Shown here piece after piece: positions 34,454 to 47,470 of a stretch of 64,000 nt of DNA. The stretch's first letter is position 1, and each line of letters starts with the position of its first letter. The notes beneath the pieces are model-generated. The model worked only from the letters and a program-made list of their open reading frames with translations. It was not told the origin of the DNA and searched no databases. Origin of the DNA: Scenedesmus sp. ARA3 (lineage: Eukaryota > Chlorophyta > Chlorophyceae > Sphaeropleales > Scenedesmaceae); assembly GCA_004335835.1 (NCBI GenBank), contig RWJK01000881.1, positions 16,131 through 80,130 on the forward strand. Reading direction: 5' to 3'. A program made the translations under genes and the position numbers.

Positions 34454-35831
34454 ACATGCAGCGATGTGGTGTTTCATACTGTTGGCAGCGATGGAACCGG
34501 CAGATGCTGTGGTCCCAATTTCAGCAGCGTGCTGTCTCTGTCAGCAATGCAAGTGCGGTGTTGGTGCCAGAGCAACTGGAGCTGTGGGATATGTGGCGCT
34601 GTAATGCAGCAGGTGCCTTACTGTTTGCCAGAAACATGGCGTGCCCCTGCTGTGGTTAATGCATCTCTGTGGTTGATGCATTGGCTTGTGTGGTTATCTT
34701 CACACCGTATTGTTGTTCTGATTGCCCTGTAGTACGTGTGAGAACCATGGTCAGATATCGGTGTAAGAGGAAGTGCGATGGTATTCCTTCTCAGATATGT
34801 TACATATCAAACGTTTGATAAAATGAGCTGCAGCAACAGCTGTTGCTCCAGTGGCAACATGATGACAGATATTATCCTCTGAAGCACTGGCCAGCCATGA
34901 GTGCTATCACGCGGCAGATATGCAGTCAAGCACGCTCAGTAAGCAGCCTCAGCTGCCACAGCGCTTGCTGGCTGGAGCATGCACTGTAATGCTGCGGAGC
35001 TCACAACCCAAGACTCCAGCCTACTACCATGCAAATGGAGGTCGAGTGGCATGATCCACCCGGCCAAAAAGCTCAAGCGCTCAGCTAGCTGCTATGTAGG
35101 TGCTGCTGCAAGCTGGCACTGCACCACACACCTGGCCTAACACTGCAGCACAGCGAAGTTGCAAGGGTGCGCACTTCTTTGTGCATAAACGTACATACAA
35201 CACACAGCACATCTGCCATTTGATGTGAATGCACACACACCACACAGCATGCACAAGAAACACCAGTACACAAACAAGAGAACGTGTCAAAAGACGTTTA
35301 TTTGCCAGCAAAAAGTGCAGTCCACACACACACAGGATATCCTATTTCATAGTATAGCCAGAGGCTGGAGCAGACATTTTGCTGGATGGGCTAATCAATT
35401 ATGCCCTGCATGATGTGGCAGCGTGCTGCAGCAATGCATGCAGATCTGCATCTGCACCTACTCTGCAGATCTACCAGCACCTACTATGGATTGCAGCAAC
35501 CTTGACACAGCAGCCTCGTGCACATTTGCTCATGGAAACGATGAAGATGGCAGAACACATCACACAAGATACGCCACAGTGCTGTTGACACAGAGCACAC
35601 CAGCTAGCTTGCCAATGCAGTGGCATATGTCAAACCCACAGGGGCAGCACATACGCCAGCAGCATACGTCCCATCCAGATGAAGCACACTGGATGCATTT
35701 TGGCAACAAGGCAAATCTGTGAGCAGCATGCTCAATGTTGTCAGACACTGCTCCCGCACCAACAAATAGTAATCAGAATGCAATCAGGCCAATGGATGCG
35801 TCCTGAGGACAGAATCAAGCAACGACTATGG

Positions 35832-36243
35832 CAAACTGTGCAGAGACAATCAATCCTCCCCCTCGCTGTACAAAAATGTCCAACAGAAGTGCGATTTGAA
35901 CACAGGGCGCCAAGCATGCCATTTGAACTCAGGGCGCCAAGCACGCCATTTAATTCAGTGTGCCAAGCACGCCATTTGACCTCACGGCGACAAGCACGCC
36001 GTGACAACTATGGCAAACTGTGCAGAGACAATCAATCCTCCCCCTCGCTGTACAAAAATGTCCAACAGAAGTGCGATTTGAACACAGGGCGCCAAGCATG
36101 CCATTTGAACTCAGGGCGCCAAGCACGCCATTTAACTCGCACACCAAGCATGCCGTTTGAACTCACGGCGCCAAGCGCGCCATTTCAATTCAGTGTGCCA
36201 AGCACGCCATTTGACCTCACAGCGACAAGCACGCCGTGACAAC
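35832..36243 (+). repeat. ~180-bp direct duplication with internal 27-bp units
   Basis: 35832-36010 recurs from 36010 with an internal insertion of about 57 bp. Inside both are units of GCCAAGCACGCCATTTGA. Most of the matching parts are identical, so the duplication is recent. Confidence 0.9.
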
Positions 36244-37428
36244 TAAAGGCACTGAGTTGACTCGAAGAGACATTTGTGCCACTATATGAACATCTGCATG
36301 TTCAAAGTCAACGGAGAATGTAAGTACAAGCCATCACAACTGGCTTGCCAAACATGAAAGGAACCCACACAAGGGACAACTGTTCAACCCGTGCCTCAGA
36401 GGCTGCAGCCTGGCACACAAGCTTACAAGGATGCAACACAATTGTGCAAATTGCAGGGCCGGCCACATGCAACTGCTCACAGATACGAGAGCCGCAATCA
36501 AAGGAAGCTGCAAGGATCCCTGCTAGCGGAAAAGGGCCAGCCTGGGACCATCATACACACAAGAAAAAGTAGCAGTACAGCAAACACAGGCTCAGTTATG
36601 AAACCGTCCAGACAGACTGCAGCCATCATGGAACCTGCCAGAAAGGCACAATCTGACTCGTTCCCACCCTGATTATGCAGCAGAAGACAAACATAAGACA
36701 ATCAGGACGCAACCACACTCTCAAACCGAAATTCATGCTGGCTCAGCTGCCAACAACGTCCCTCTGCTGTAGCTCACGTACTATAAGTCATGCTGCCATC
36801 AAGACACTGCACCCTGCGCAAGTCACAGCAAAGCAGGAACCTCACCGCAGATTTAGTATCAGTGCACGATCTAAGCTGCATACTCAGCCGGTGCACTGCA
36901 TAAGAAGCTCAGCTGCTGTCTGGTGACAATGACAGCCAGTAAGAGCCCTCCTCATGAAGTAAAAGTGCAGGTACGAGATTTGCCTGTAGCAGCATCATTG
37001 TAGCAGGCAAGCCCAGCCTGCAAAAGCTGCATTAATAAGCAGCAACGCCATCCTATACCGCCCCGCACTAACCGCCAAGCCAGAAAGTGTGCAGCAGCGC
37101 ACCAACGCTGAACAACCAAACAAAGTCGCAGTGATGTGACAGACGAGATTGGCCCAAAACTAACACCCCACACACACAACCATCAGTGCAATTCACAGGA
37201 CCTCCCCCTAGGCCAGTGCCATTGGTGACTTGCACAGCCTGTATGAAACTCTGTACACTGCAGTTGATAGCACTCACTGCCACTGCATGTATGTGACAGC
37301 AGCAGCAGTGTATCCGCAGGTCACACAAGCGTGCATGCAGCATTGCACTGCATTCCAGCCTGGAGCGGCTGCGAACAGCGTCAGATAACAGGCCGATTAG
37401 TCCAGGTCAAAAGACCGTAGCAGGCTAT

Positions 37429-40400
37429 TTAGACCAGCTCGGTCTTGCTGGGCATGTGGCTGCCCAGCAGGAACAGGATGGCTGACACGAGGCCTGCGAA
37501 GATGAGCGTGACCACCCTGCAGCAGCAGCACAGCAGCACAGCAGCATACGCATATCAGCAGGCCTAAACCACGCAACCGAGCGTCAGGGTACACGCAGCC
37601 GCCGAGCAACAACATGCATGGCTTGAAAGTGGTGGGTGGGTGCATACGACACGAAGTCCCTGGGGCATGCAAGTACAAAAAAGCCAGTACCTCCTCACTC
37701 ACTTGTCCTCATCCGGCAAACAGCATGCTGCAGCATTCAGGTCCCAGCAGTCCATTGCAGCATCCACAGCAAAAGTGCTCACCAGCCCACCAGCATCTTC
37801 AGGGACTGCAGATGATATTCTGGCAGTACAGTAATATATGCAATATATGATTTTGCCCAAAATCACACGGAGATGTACTGCATGTGCACTCACCAGCCCA
37901 CCAGCATCTTCAGGTACTGCATCCAGTTGATGGCCCTCCAGCGTCCCTCAGCGATGCCTCCCCCTGCAGTGGCCCCCGTGATGGTGTGCGTGGTGGACAG
38001 CGGCAGGCCTGCAGCGGGCAGCAGCAGCAGCAGCAGCAAGTTGGTGAGTGCCACCAGATCGATAATAATAATCCGCATGTGCTTGATGGTAGCCGGCTAT
38101 GCCAGGCAATCCCTCTTCTGCTGTGGTGCTGCGCTTTGCGCACACAGTCCATCTGACATGCAGTCCCTGCTGCCACTTGCTTGATGCCTGCTGGCAGTTG
38201 CAACTGTGACCCGCATCTGCCGCACGCTCTGTGCTGATGTAACGCAGGTCGCTTCACACGTCATCACACGTTGCTGCACAAACATGTTGCTGCATAAAAG
38301 GCACAAACTGCTGTGTCACAAAGGTGACAAGGGCTCACCAAAGGCAGAGCCCACTGCAATCACGAAGGAGGTAGCCAGCTCCATAGAGAAGCCCCTGCAG
38401 ATGCATCGCAGCAGCAGCAGCAGCAGCAGCAGCACAGCGATTGACGATGATGATACAGGTAACACAATCAGCCGTGCCGCTGGATGTCACGTGCCATACC
38501 CACATGTAACTACCCATTCTCGATACTGTGTGTGATGCAGAGCATGCCAGTGAATGACTGCTGCATGTCTGGTGCAATGCTGAGCAGTAGGCTCAATCGC
38601 ACAGCTGATGCAGCACTTGGTGCAGTTGCAGCTAGGATGCGCCACGCACGGGAGTTGTGCAGCACAACAACAAAGAAAGATCAAGGATGCAATGTGACCA
38701 ACCGCAAGGTTGCATGCCAGCAGTATTGTGTGCAGCAAAGTTGGTGTCAAGCTGTATTGACTCACCTAGAGGGGGTGATGTGCACGCACTGCGATACAGC
38801 AACGCACAGCAAGACAATTGCAGCGCAGGACAGTGGCAGCAGCAGAGGCACACAGGTGCTGTCAATAAAAGACTTTTCGGTGCTGGCTCAAAAACTATAT
38901 CCTGAAGCGCTGTGGGCCAGGAAGTAATCCCGCCTGCATGCGGTATGCACTGCAGAGGCGCGGGTATAGGGAATAAGCTGCACATGATCGCGCTGCAGCT
39001 GTGCTCATGCGATCCTGCAGCACAGCAGCACCGCCATCAGACTGCCACACAGCTGCTGCACGCTGCCTGCCTTGCATTGAGCTGCCTACCTTGACACCCA
39101 GCACGCGCATGATGTTGTAGCCGTATGTGGCAAGGCCCACCACGATGCCAGTGCCACCAATGGCAAGGATCCTGCACAGCAGCAGCCAAATGCATTTGGC
39201 ATGTGCATATGTCCATGCGGAGCGTGTTGTGTACACATGCCTAGATTCAGAGGCACAGCTTGTTCGATGCAGGATGGGCAGTGCCACCAATGGCAAGGAT
39301 CCTGCACAGCACGCGCAGATACACACGCAGCATGTAAAGATGGACAGTTTTGACACGAAAAAAACAAAAAAGCAAATATGCGCACCTTCAAGCGGTGCTT
39401 GTCCAGGAGACGCCCTGCCCAAGGCATGAGTTGTGCAGGCCTCAACTCACATGCATTGACCAAGCAGTGCTGCTTTTGACGCACGATGCCATTTGCTGCC
39501 AGCTGGATGAACAGCTACTCCCTCATGAGCGGAGTTTTCAATCGCTGGGCTGGTGCTTGAGGCATGTTTCAGTCCTGAGATACAATGCATTGGATTGCAC
39601 AAAAGCAACGCTTCAGTATGGTGCCACTCACCAGGGGTACACTGTAGCATTGCTGCCAGGCACCTTGCGGTTCTCATACACATAGTAGGCGGCAGCAAAG
39701 GAGCCTGCGCACAGGAAAACGACCAGCAGCGGCAGCAGAAGCCAAGCTCAGGGGCTACATGTTTATGGTGATGGCAAACCACATAACTTCTGTGCTTGCT
39801 GTGCTATGATGTGGCGAAGGTCGCTGCCGGTGCACCCCACAGCCTCTGCGCTTGATCAAGCAGCAACAGCCATTGTCACAGTAAAAGCTGTTGCTACTAG
39901 CAGATGACACGCCAACATGCCACTGCAATTGGACTTGATCCTGCCACATGGGTACCTCTTGAACCTCAGCTGCCAGAAAGAAACTCACCGATTGCATTTG
40001 CCACATCGTTAGCACCTGCAGGAAAGAAGCATGGGCCGGTCAGCAATTGGGGTGATGTTGAGAAAACATTAACTGGGGAAGTACAGTGTGGCAGCATGCA
40101 ATGCAAATCGTGCCGTCCGCTGGCAAGTGGCCTTCAATTGCTCATGACAAGGCCCCTGAGCAAATTGACAAAGAAGAAGAGTGAACCCCAATGAAGTGCT
40201 GTCAAACATTTTAAGCACTCAACACACGACACTGCTCCTTTTTTTTTTAGGCTACGACACAAGCTGTTGCGTACGTCGTCGTCAGGCAGCAGCACTCACC
40301 GTGTGCGAAGGACATGGCGCAGGCGGAGATGACCTGCAGCACCTTGAACACCTGCTCGGTGCGAGGGTCAAACTTCTCCGCATCAGCGTGCATGTCTGTG

Positions 40401-42745
40401 AGCTCCTGGTTGCCATCAATGTCTGCATGGATGTCGTGGCTCAGCCCACTCAGAGCAGCGTTCCTGCAAAGCATGTATGGACGCAGAAGTTTGCAGGAAA
40501 CTTGCAGGAAGCCTGCAGGAAAGCCAATAGCATGGCAATATCATGGCAACGATTGCGAGACGTATGTGTCATGGCTCAACCCCACTCAATGCAGCATTCC
40601 TGCAAGGCGGTTAGCAGGCAGTTGACCAAGCAGTGTATAGTCAGGTAGTCAACAGCAGCGCAGCTTACAGGACCCAGCTACCTTCACAAACACAGCAGCT
40701 GCAGCATCTGAAGGTTTGGCATTGATGCAGCCGAAGCAAGCTGTAACATTTCCAACGGATACACATACAGCTTGCACACAAGCATGATCACTGGCTGCTC
40801 CTGTCGCAAGTCTTTTGGGCCCTCCTCGCATATGCGTAAATCGGGCAATCACCTGAAGCGTGTGCGGTAAGCCTTGAAAGGTTTGTCCTCAGTATCAAAA
40901 GGGCACACCAGCTACAGAACTTGCAGGAACAGCACCACCACCAGCATCAGCAGCAGCATTTTGTACACCCACCTGAAGCGTGTGCAGGAGGCCTTGAATG
41001 ACCTGTCCTCAGGATCAACAGGCTTAGCCTGCAGCTTTGCGGCGATCTTCTTTTGGAAAGCATCCTCCTCCACGTCTGCGTGCTTGCCATCCTTGCTGGC
41101 ACCCAGGTCATGAGCAGTGTCGTACCTGCAGCAACATGCGCGGTTGTTTTCTCATGTTCAGCAGCAGGGTAGCATCAGCATGTTTGCCAACCTTGCTGGC
41201 GCCCAGGTCATGCACCAGGTCATGCCTGCAGTAAAGGATGAGGATAGGGACGGCGGTGCCGACAGCAGTATGCCAAAGATTACTATAGCAACAGCACAAT
41301 CCAGGTGAGGTCCACCAGGGTTGACCACACGCCGTGAAAGCTGTGAGCTGCAAGCGATTTCAAACAGGACAAAAAGCCTTGTGGCAAGCACGGAGCGCGG
41401 GTGGCGCAGCACACATAACTTCTGCCAGGCGGTTGGGGACACACAGTCGCTCACTTCTTGAGGCTGTTCCTCATGACCGGCCAGAGCAGGGCAGAGCCGA
41501 GGATGGCAGCGCCGACAGCAGCGACGGCTGCGATCCACGCTGCGGAGTCCATCGTGATGGTGGTCACTCCCTTCACACCCTTGGTCTGCAGCAGCAGCAG
41601 GTCAAAAAGGTTTAAAGTAGGGTTTTAAAGGTTTTACTATTGCAATTGTTTAAATTGTGGAGCAAGCACAGCCAGCAGGGTTGCAGGTTGGTTGTGCAGC
41701 ACACAAAATGAGCATCTGCCTCCCTGCGCTGAATGAATGGCAGAACCACAGCCCTTGCAGCACACTCAGCACATGCAGTACTGTACAGGCTGGCAGCACC
41801 ACACTAGAAGAAGCTACAGCAACATGGGGATGCAGTGCATGCAACAATCAACAGGCCTAGTTGGCCTATGAGCAAGGTACAGGCGGCTCACCAGAATCAG
41901 GAAGAGGTTCTGCATGTGGTAACGCCGTCACACAGAGTTGCGGCACATCCAGCAAGCGCGCAGGGAGGCAGACATGGCAGGTGCAGCAGACACAAACAGC
42001 AGCATGCTGTGTCAGTAAGTTGGCTTGCACCACATCGATGTCATACTTGAAAGTTGCAGCATGGCAACGCCTGTAGATGTTTTGAGCACAGCCTTCAAAA
42101 TACACCCTGTCCAGCACAGGAGAAGCGCCAACATAACAGCCTGATGGTAATCATGTTCCGCACTGGAAGCACCCAAATTGCATCAGATCCTAGTCCAGAC
42201 ATCCGCAAGACATTCTGCTAGATGCTGCAAGCAGTTGAGCCAGCCATGCAGTGAGCTGACTCACCACCCAGATGGTGATGATGATGAGCACAGGCAGCAC
42301 GTAGAATGCGATCTTGGTGGAGTTGGCCCGGCGCAGCACCAGCGTGCGGATGATCAGGAATATGATCAGGCACACAACGGCAGCGGCGATCGGCGACAAA
42401 AACCAACTGATGACGATCTGTTGTGGCAGCAGTGCGGCGGCAGCAGCACATTGTGGGGCGGGGCGGGGCAGGCAGCGCAGTCGTCAGCGTAAGGTTGTGT
42501 TTATTCCTATGTAGTTGGGAGAAACCATGCAAAGCAAATCACAATTGCAATATGTGGCATGCCAACAGAGGCCGAATCAAACACGACAACAAAAGGAGCA
42601 TGTGACAGGAAGCACTCGAGCTTGAGCACTCACAGGCACGATGCCTCCAGGGATGGCTCCAGGTTTTGGCTCGTACCAGGTGACAGCATTGCCGCCGCCA
42701 TAGGCCAGGCTGAAGCCGATGATACCACCCACTGCAGGATTTAGA

Positions 42746-42793
<48 letters not shown>

Positions 42794-44617
42794 GCAGTTG
42801 GGTATGTGTGCCATGCATACTGCAGCCCTGCGCATAGGGTTCATAGTGGCAACCACACAAAACAGCCAACATCTTCACATGGGAGCAGCAGCAGCAGCAG
42901 CAACAGAAGCAGGCAAGGCTGCCTGTCTGCGGAGAATCACAGGATATGCAAGCAAGCAAGCAGCCTCGCGCCTTACCAATGGAGTGTGTGCTGCTGACAG
43001 GCAGCTCCAGGTATGTGGCCAGCAGCAGCCAGATCATGGCCCCGGTCTCGGCACACAGCATGCCTGTGGAATGTGGCAGGCAGGCAGGTAGTTGTGCAGC
43101 GGTTGCAGGCGTGGGCTAGACGATGATGGAAAAGATTGTGTGAGAAATAACAAAGCAGTACATGCAGCACAGCCACACAGGCCACAGCAAGCCACATGCT
43201 GGCAGCTACTGGCAGGTGCGCGAGTACATGCAGCATAGCCATACGGGCCACAGGCAACTGATTCCTGCAAGATGCTTACTGCGCATGCAGCCTGTGTGAG
43301 AAGAACTCAGGACATGCAGCATAGCCACACAGGCCACAGGCATTGATTCCTGCAAGATGCTGGCAGCTACTGGCAGCTGTGTGAGGCGTGTGTCATGGCA
43401 GTCGCAAAGACACTCTGTGATGCTGTGGCTCCGCTTTGCTGAACCTTGCCGCTTTGCTTGAACTTGCACCCTTGGAAGTGGCAACCTACCAAACATGAAG
43501 AGTGCAGGGTAGGCGGAGAAGGTGGAGGTCTTGGCAATGCCTCCTGCAATGGTCTGCAGCAGCGGCAGCAAATGCACAGGTGTATGTGTCGGTCAGCCGC
43601 TACTAGCCGCCACTGGTAGTTGTAATGGTGGTGAAGGGCTGCCAACATGTTGGCTGCAGCTACCGCCTCCATTTAGCAGCCCTCAGAGGTGCAGCAGTTG
43701 TGTGCTTTGTCGACACAAGCACACATGCAAGCACGTACGCATGATTCCTGCAGCAGCCTAGTGAGACAAGCCCAGAGTACTGCACTGTCAGTGGCCTGCT
43801 GTACAGCAGGCCGTCTACATGTAAAGCTTACTGCGCATGCAGCCTGTGGCGGCCAGCAGAGCTTTCAGCAAGGAAAAGCTTCTTCTTTGCTGAACCCCAC
43901 TAGCCTCGCAGAGCTCATCATCCAAGTGTGAGAAGAACTCAAGGCTTGAGTGCTGTGTGTACAGCCCTTGGCTCAAAGCAGCTGGCCTACCTTGGTCACT
44001 GACCCTCCCAGCAGGATCGCCCCCAGGAACTCAAAGATGGCTGCGATAACAACTGCGCTCCACAGCTTGAGCGTCTTGCTGCCCACACTGGTGCCAAACG
44101 CATTGGCCACATCATTGGCGCCTGTGGGGAGGTGGAGTGACCATCACAAGGCATGTGCAGCGGTCAAAAGCAGTTGATGACTGCGCATGCATGCACTGCT
44201 GCAGGTGAAGTGGTTCCTCCATGCGGCACCACTGACTTTGACCAGCTGTGCATAGCACAGCAATCAGGGTGATACAGGACAAAAGGTACAGCTCTTTCAC
44301 TGCTGCATGCTGCATGGTGCGCTGCAGTCCATGCAGCTTTCCCAGCTGCAGAGGCTGCCAGCCAGCAGCTGCTGCTGGTACTGCTGCTGCAGGACTGCTG
44401 CAGCTGCTCACCAAGGCCATAGGCGTCCAGCCATGCAACGATGCCATGGATAACGATGAGATGCGTGTACGTCTGCGTGTGCGAAATCGAAAAGCACCGT
44501 CAGCCAGGCTAGCAACCGTACGGCGCTGCATCAGGCAAACCCGTATTGCTGGCACGTCTTGGCGTCTAAGCCGGCAAGTACTGAGCGATTGCGAGCAGCA
44601 CTCACGGTCCAAGCCAT
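37429..44617 (-). CDS. PiT-family (PHO4-type) phosphate transporter, tandem copy A
   Basis: Eighteen exons: 44617-44606, 44472-44412, 44121-43991, 43553-43490, 43063-42977, 42731-42634, 42417-42265, 41909-41892, 41585-41455, 41125-40973, 40463-40300, 40015-39989, 39704-39632, 39171-39090, 38788-38766, 38394-38339, 38008-37894 and 37516-37429. They give 511 aa, the usual size. The first coding exon is just MAWT. Both inverted PHO4 halves carry their signature: [19 protein letters not shown] (from residue 25) and [10 protein letters not shown] (from 358). Other family motifs are [24 protein letters not shown] and [16 protein letters not shown]. About ten or more membrane segments flank a charged cytosolic loop (about residues 265-340). 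It should carry phosphate with Na+ or H+ across a membrane, as yeast Pho89 and Chlamydomonas PTB proteins do. Very similar to copy B 3 kb upstream, and on the same strand. Confidence 0.94.
37780..37812 (-). repeat. intronic copy of the end of PiT-A exon 17
   Basis: Repeats the end and donor of the exon that codes LKMLVGW (37890-37920) about 105 bp downstream, in the last intron. Confidence 0.8.
39278..39308 (-). repeat. intronic copy of the start of PiT-A exon 14
   Basis: A 31-bp exact repeat of the acceptor and exon start at 39149-39180 (coding ILAIGGT), about 130 bp upstream of the working exon. Confidence 0.92.
40566..40607 (-). repeat. intronic copy of the start of PiT-A exon 11
   Basis: Repeats the acceptor and [10 protein letters not shown] coding sequence of 40434-40470 with several changes, upstream of the working exon. 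Confidence 0.82.
40851..40925 (-). repeat. intronic copy of the end of PiT-A exon 10
   Basis: Repeats the end and donor of the exon coding [12 protein letters not shown] (40971-41020) in the following intron. A homologous copy sits at the same place in PiT-B (51052-51128). Confidence 0.88.
41155..41232 (-). repeat. intronic copy of the start of PiT-A exon 10
   Basis: Repeats acceptor and sequence coding [14 protein letters not shown] with substitutions, just upstream of the working exon (which begins at 41125). Confidence 0.85.
42745..42800 (+). repeat. CAG microsatellite in PiT-A intron 5
   Basis: About 15 CAG/CAA units inside an intron. No coding effect. Confidence 0.92.
43150..43385 (+). 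repeat. intronic tandem repeat in PiT-A intron 4
   Basis: Three to four diverged units carrying ACATGCAGCATAGCCACAC, GGCCACAGGCA and GATGCTGGCAGCTACTGGCAG. Confidence 0.8.
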
Positions 44618-44865
44618 GTCGCCGTCTTCCGGTAGAACTAAGGGTGAAGATGCTAGGTGAACACTAGCCGAGATCAAGTCTGGCAGGCGGGTGACGAAGT
44701 GAGCTTTGCAGTGTTGTCGCTGCTGTGATGCGCAAACGCGAAACACTAATCAAGCCTGTTTGCGCTGAGCACCACAATCAGTTGATGACAGACGAAGATT
44801 CCAAGCATATCCTGGCACTACCGTTCAGTCCGAGGGAATGTGGGCTGACTGGGAAGCAGTGAGTC

Positions 44866-45177
44866 ATGCTTGGCTGGGAGCGGGTGATCTGCGGCACGTG
44901 CAGCTCCAACGACTGGCGGCGCAGTCCAAAATTTATCAGTACCAACTGTATCTGTTTCTGCGCGCCGGGCTGCCATGTGAGACAAGTCACGACTCTCCGT
45001 GAACTCAAGTACTTCAGGCAGCAGCAGCAGCAGCAGCAGCAGCGCTGGCCCACTGCCTCTGGGGACAGGGCAGGATATGCGTCCATGGCTCAAGCACTTG
45101 CGGTTCAATCAACTACAGTTAAAGATCTCTTCAAATACTACAATAAGACAGGATGGATAATCCAAGGACGTGGGTGA
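44866..45177 (+). pseudogene. possible helix-turn-helix (transposase-like) fragment
   Basis: A 103-aa open frame from an ATG. Its last 35 residues (MAQALAVQSTTVKDLFKYYN, then KTGWIIQGRG) look like the DNA-binding helix-turn-helix at the N-terminus of Tc1/IS630-type transposases: an AxALxVxxxTV helix pair, YxxTG, then a basic Gly-rich end. The frame ends at GGGTGAGTG, which is either a stop or a splice donor after CGTGG. A CAG tract is inserted in the middle. Codon use is more AT-rich than in neighbouring genes. No catalytic domain follows, so at most this is a remnant. The assignment rests on pattern only. Confidence 0.3.
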
Positions 45178-45525
45178 GTGCCGCGCAGCAGCGCACACTG
45201 CAGCACACCACAGCTCCAGCAAGCCACGCCAGCTGCCAACTTGCTCGTCACTTTACCAGCATTTCACTACAACAAAGTACTACAATACACTTACGGGACT
45301 GAACCCGCCTCAGGCACCAGCCCAGCGAGCCGCTTTCCCGCTCATGGGGGACGCTATTCTGTCATGTGGGAATTGCACTGAGAGCAAGAGAATACCACCA
45401 GTGGTAATCAAAATGTTACATAAAATCATCGTCGTGTCACATAATACATATCACGACTCTCTCTTGGCATTGTGAGGAAGCCGCATCTGCTGTGAGGAAG
45501 CCGCAAGCTGCGGCCAACGCGTGGC

Positions 45526-45592
45526 AGCTTGCCTCTGAGGGGCTCGCACTCACATGCAGCTTGCCTCTGAGGGGCTCGCACTCACATGCACT
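45526..45592 (+). repeat. 33-bp tandem duplication
   Basis: CAGCTTGCCTCTGAGGGGCT with its CGCACTCACATG tail occurs twice in a row, unchanged. Confidence 0.92.
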
Positions 45593-45959
45593 CACACCTT
45601 GCGGCCAGCGCATTCGCATACATGCATGTTTGTGTCCTCACACCTCAGAAACCTGCTCTGAGTTTAGATAAAGCGTGTCACGGACTATCATACTGTGCAG
45701 GCTGCAACCTCCGCCATACAGTGAAAGGCTCACGCAAGGCAGCACAGCACATTTGCGCAACATGGCGTGCTGGTGTTACAGCTAGCAACTTCAACATAAG
45801 CAAGACAGCAGAGCACACAATCTCAAGTGGTGCACGAAACACGAGAGCTATCATGCCCCGCCACTAAGGGCATGCCATGCATGCTGCAACAGACGGACCT
45901 CCTGCAAGTACTATCTCGGAACATTTGCCTCCACCCACCCTAGTGCAACTTGCATGCAT

Positions 45960-46120
45960 CACACACACCAAGAGCTGTTGCAGCATTTGCTGCACAGTTA
46001 ACAACAGCGCAATATGCAGCAGTGCTGGCGAATTTGCGCTGGCAGCACAGCGCACACACACCAAGAGCTGTTGCAGCATTTGCGGCACAGTTAACAACAG
46101 TGCAATATGCAGCAGTGCAT
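45960..46120 (+). repeat. ~93-bp direct duplication
   Basis: The stretch beginning ACACACACCAAGAGCTGTTG occurs at 45962-46026 and 46055-46119 with four changes. Confidence 0.9.
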
Positions 46121-46958
46121 CACACACACATCTGGAAGTCAAACATGGTGCAAGATTCAAACCCTAGGGCAACATGTTGCACACTGTACAGACTGCAGAA
46201 TGCAAGATCAGTCTCAAAAGCCAACAGTGTTCCAACATGGCGGATCAATACAGCATGCCGCAGCACACAGCGAGTCCACAACATAACACTGATCTGTATC
46301 CCTTACAGGTTGATAGCAACCGCAATGTACGTGGTACGCAGCACTACCAAACAACTGCAACAGCAATACCAACACAGTTCCACGCCTGCTGGACGACTCA
46401 GCAAAGCATACAGGGCGTTTGGATGTTCCTGCCAGACAAATCCAGGCACGAGATCAAGTTCAGCTGTGTCCACAAAAGCACTTAACCAAGCATGGGGTTG
46501 GCAAACCAGCTGAACAATGCCACCATTGGGTTTGCCAGCTATTCAGCACCCTCAGCAGCAGCAAGCGTCACTGCTGCTGTGCGGTGCTGCACAGTAAGAG
46601 CGAGTAACTCCAGCAAGAGTATGCGGTATGCAGTGACAAGCATTTGGCTTGCATGCACAGCCGGGCGGCAGCGGCAGCACTGTATTACTACCGTCCAAAG
46701 CGCATTGACCAGGTGCTATATTCATGAGAGACGACACAACAGGTACCTTACAGCATTCACAAAGATTGCCACAGCAGGATAAAGTAAGATAGGGAAGAAG
46801 TATCTCCTCATCTAGGAGCAATCATGCAGAGACAACTAGCAAACACAAACATGGTCAATCCTGTCACTCGACCGGACATAAAAGCAACACTTGCGACAAC
46901 ACTGCCTTAATCTGTCCCTGCCTTGAAGCTTCAAGCCAGAGTTCACAGTGCGCGCAAG

Positions 46959-47110
46959 CACTGCTGCAGGTGAAGTTCACAGCGCACAGCACGAACGGCA
47001 CTGCTGCAGGTGAAGTTCACAGCGCACAGCACAAAGGCACTGCTGCAAGTGAAGTTCACAGCGCACAGCACAAACACATTCAGCCTGTACACAGCCCCAG
47101 GTGAAGTTCA
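46959..47110 (+). repeat. ~39-bp tandem repeat, three to four units
   Basis: Units contain CACTGCTGCAGGTGAAGTTC and ACAGCGCACAGCAC; the last unit is degenerate. Confidence 0.88.
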
Positions 47111-47336
47111 CTACGCGCTATTCAGTTTATTCCTCAGGTGGGTGAAGTTCAGCCTCTCAAGAGCGGGGTTCTAACAGCCCATACATAAACCACTCTACTC
47201 AACCACTGCACAGCAGCACTCTGCAGGGTGCAGACCACAGTCCTGCCAATGTCTTGTCACCAGGCCTTGCATGTTGCTCCCTGTATAGTCCAGCATGGCT
47301 AGGCCCTCTAGAGACAGATCTGGCAGCAGCAGGCCA

Positions 47337-47424
47337 TCTACACCAGCTCAGTCTTGCTGGGCATGTGGCTGCCAAGCAGAAAGAGGAGTGCTGACACCAG
47401 GCCAGCAAAGACGAGCGTGACCTG
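47337..47424 (-). pseudogene. extra copy of the PiT terminal coding exon
   Basis: Read on the minus strand it codes VTLVFAGLVSALLFLLGSH and then MPSKTELV, ended by TAG. It is an intact equivalent of the last exon of PiT-A and PiT-B. Its acceptor side differs (GCCCAG|GTC), so it would not join in phase with the preceding PiT-B exon, which needs one leading base. It lies 150 bp beyond the PiT-B stop. It is either a tail duplication of PiT-B or the last trace of a third tandem PiT gene. Confidence 0.82.
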
Positions 47425-47465
47425 GGCCTTGCAGGTGGCTTCCTGTACAGTCTATCATGGCCCTC

Positions 47466-47470
47466 TTACA
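47466..47470 (-). terminator. TGTAA polyadenylation signal of PiT-B
   Basis: TTACA on the plus strand (TGTAA on the minus strand), 103 bp after the PiT-B stop codon and before the extra terminal-exon copy. Confidence 0.5.

Larger units (their letters stand above)
34240..37428. other. intergenic region between convergent genes
   Basis: Holds a TGTAA signal and a complex duplicated repeat at 35832-36243. Otherwise there are only short open frames. It is relatively AT-rich and poor in CTG tracts compared with genes. No gene recognised. Confidence 0.5.

Noticed and set aside
35679..36239. 186-aa plus-strand open frame
   Set aside because: Composed of the duplicated 27-bp units; no domain and no splice partner.
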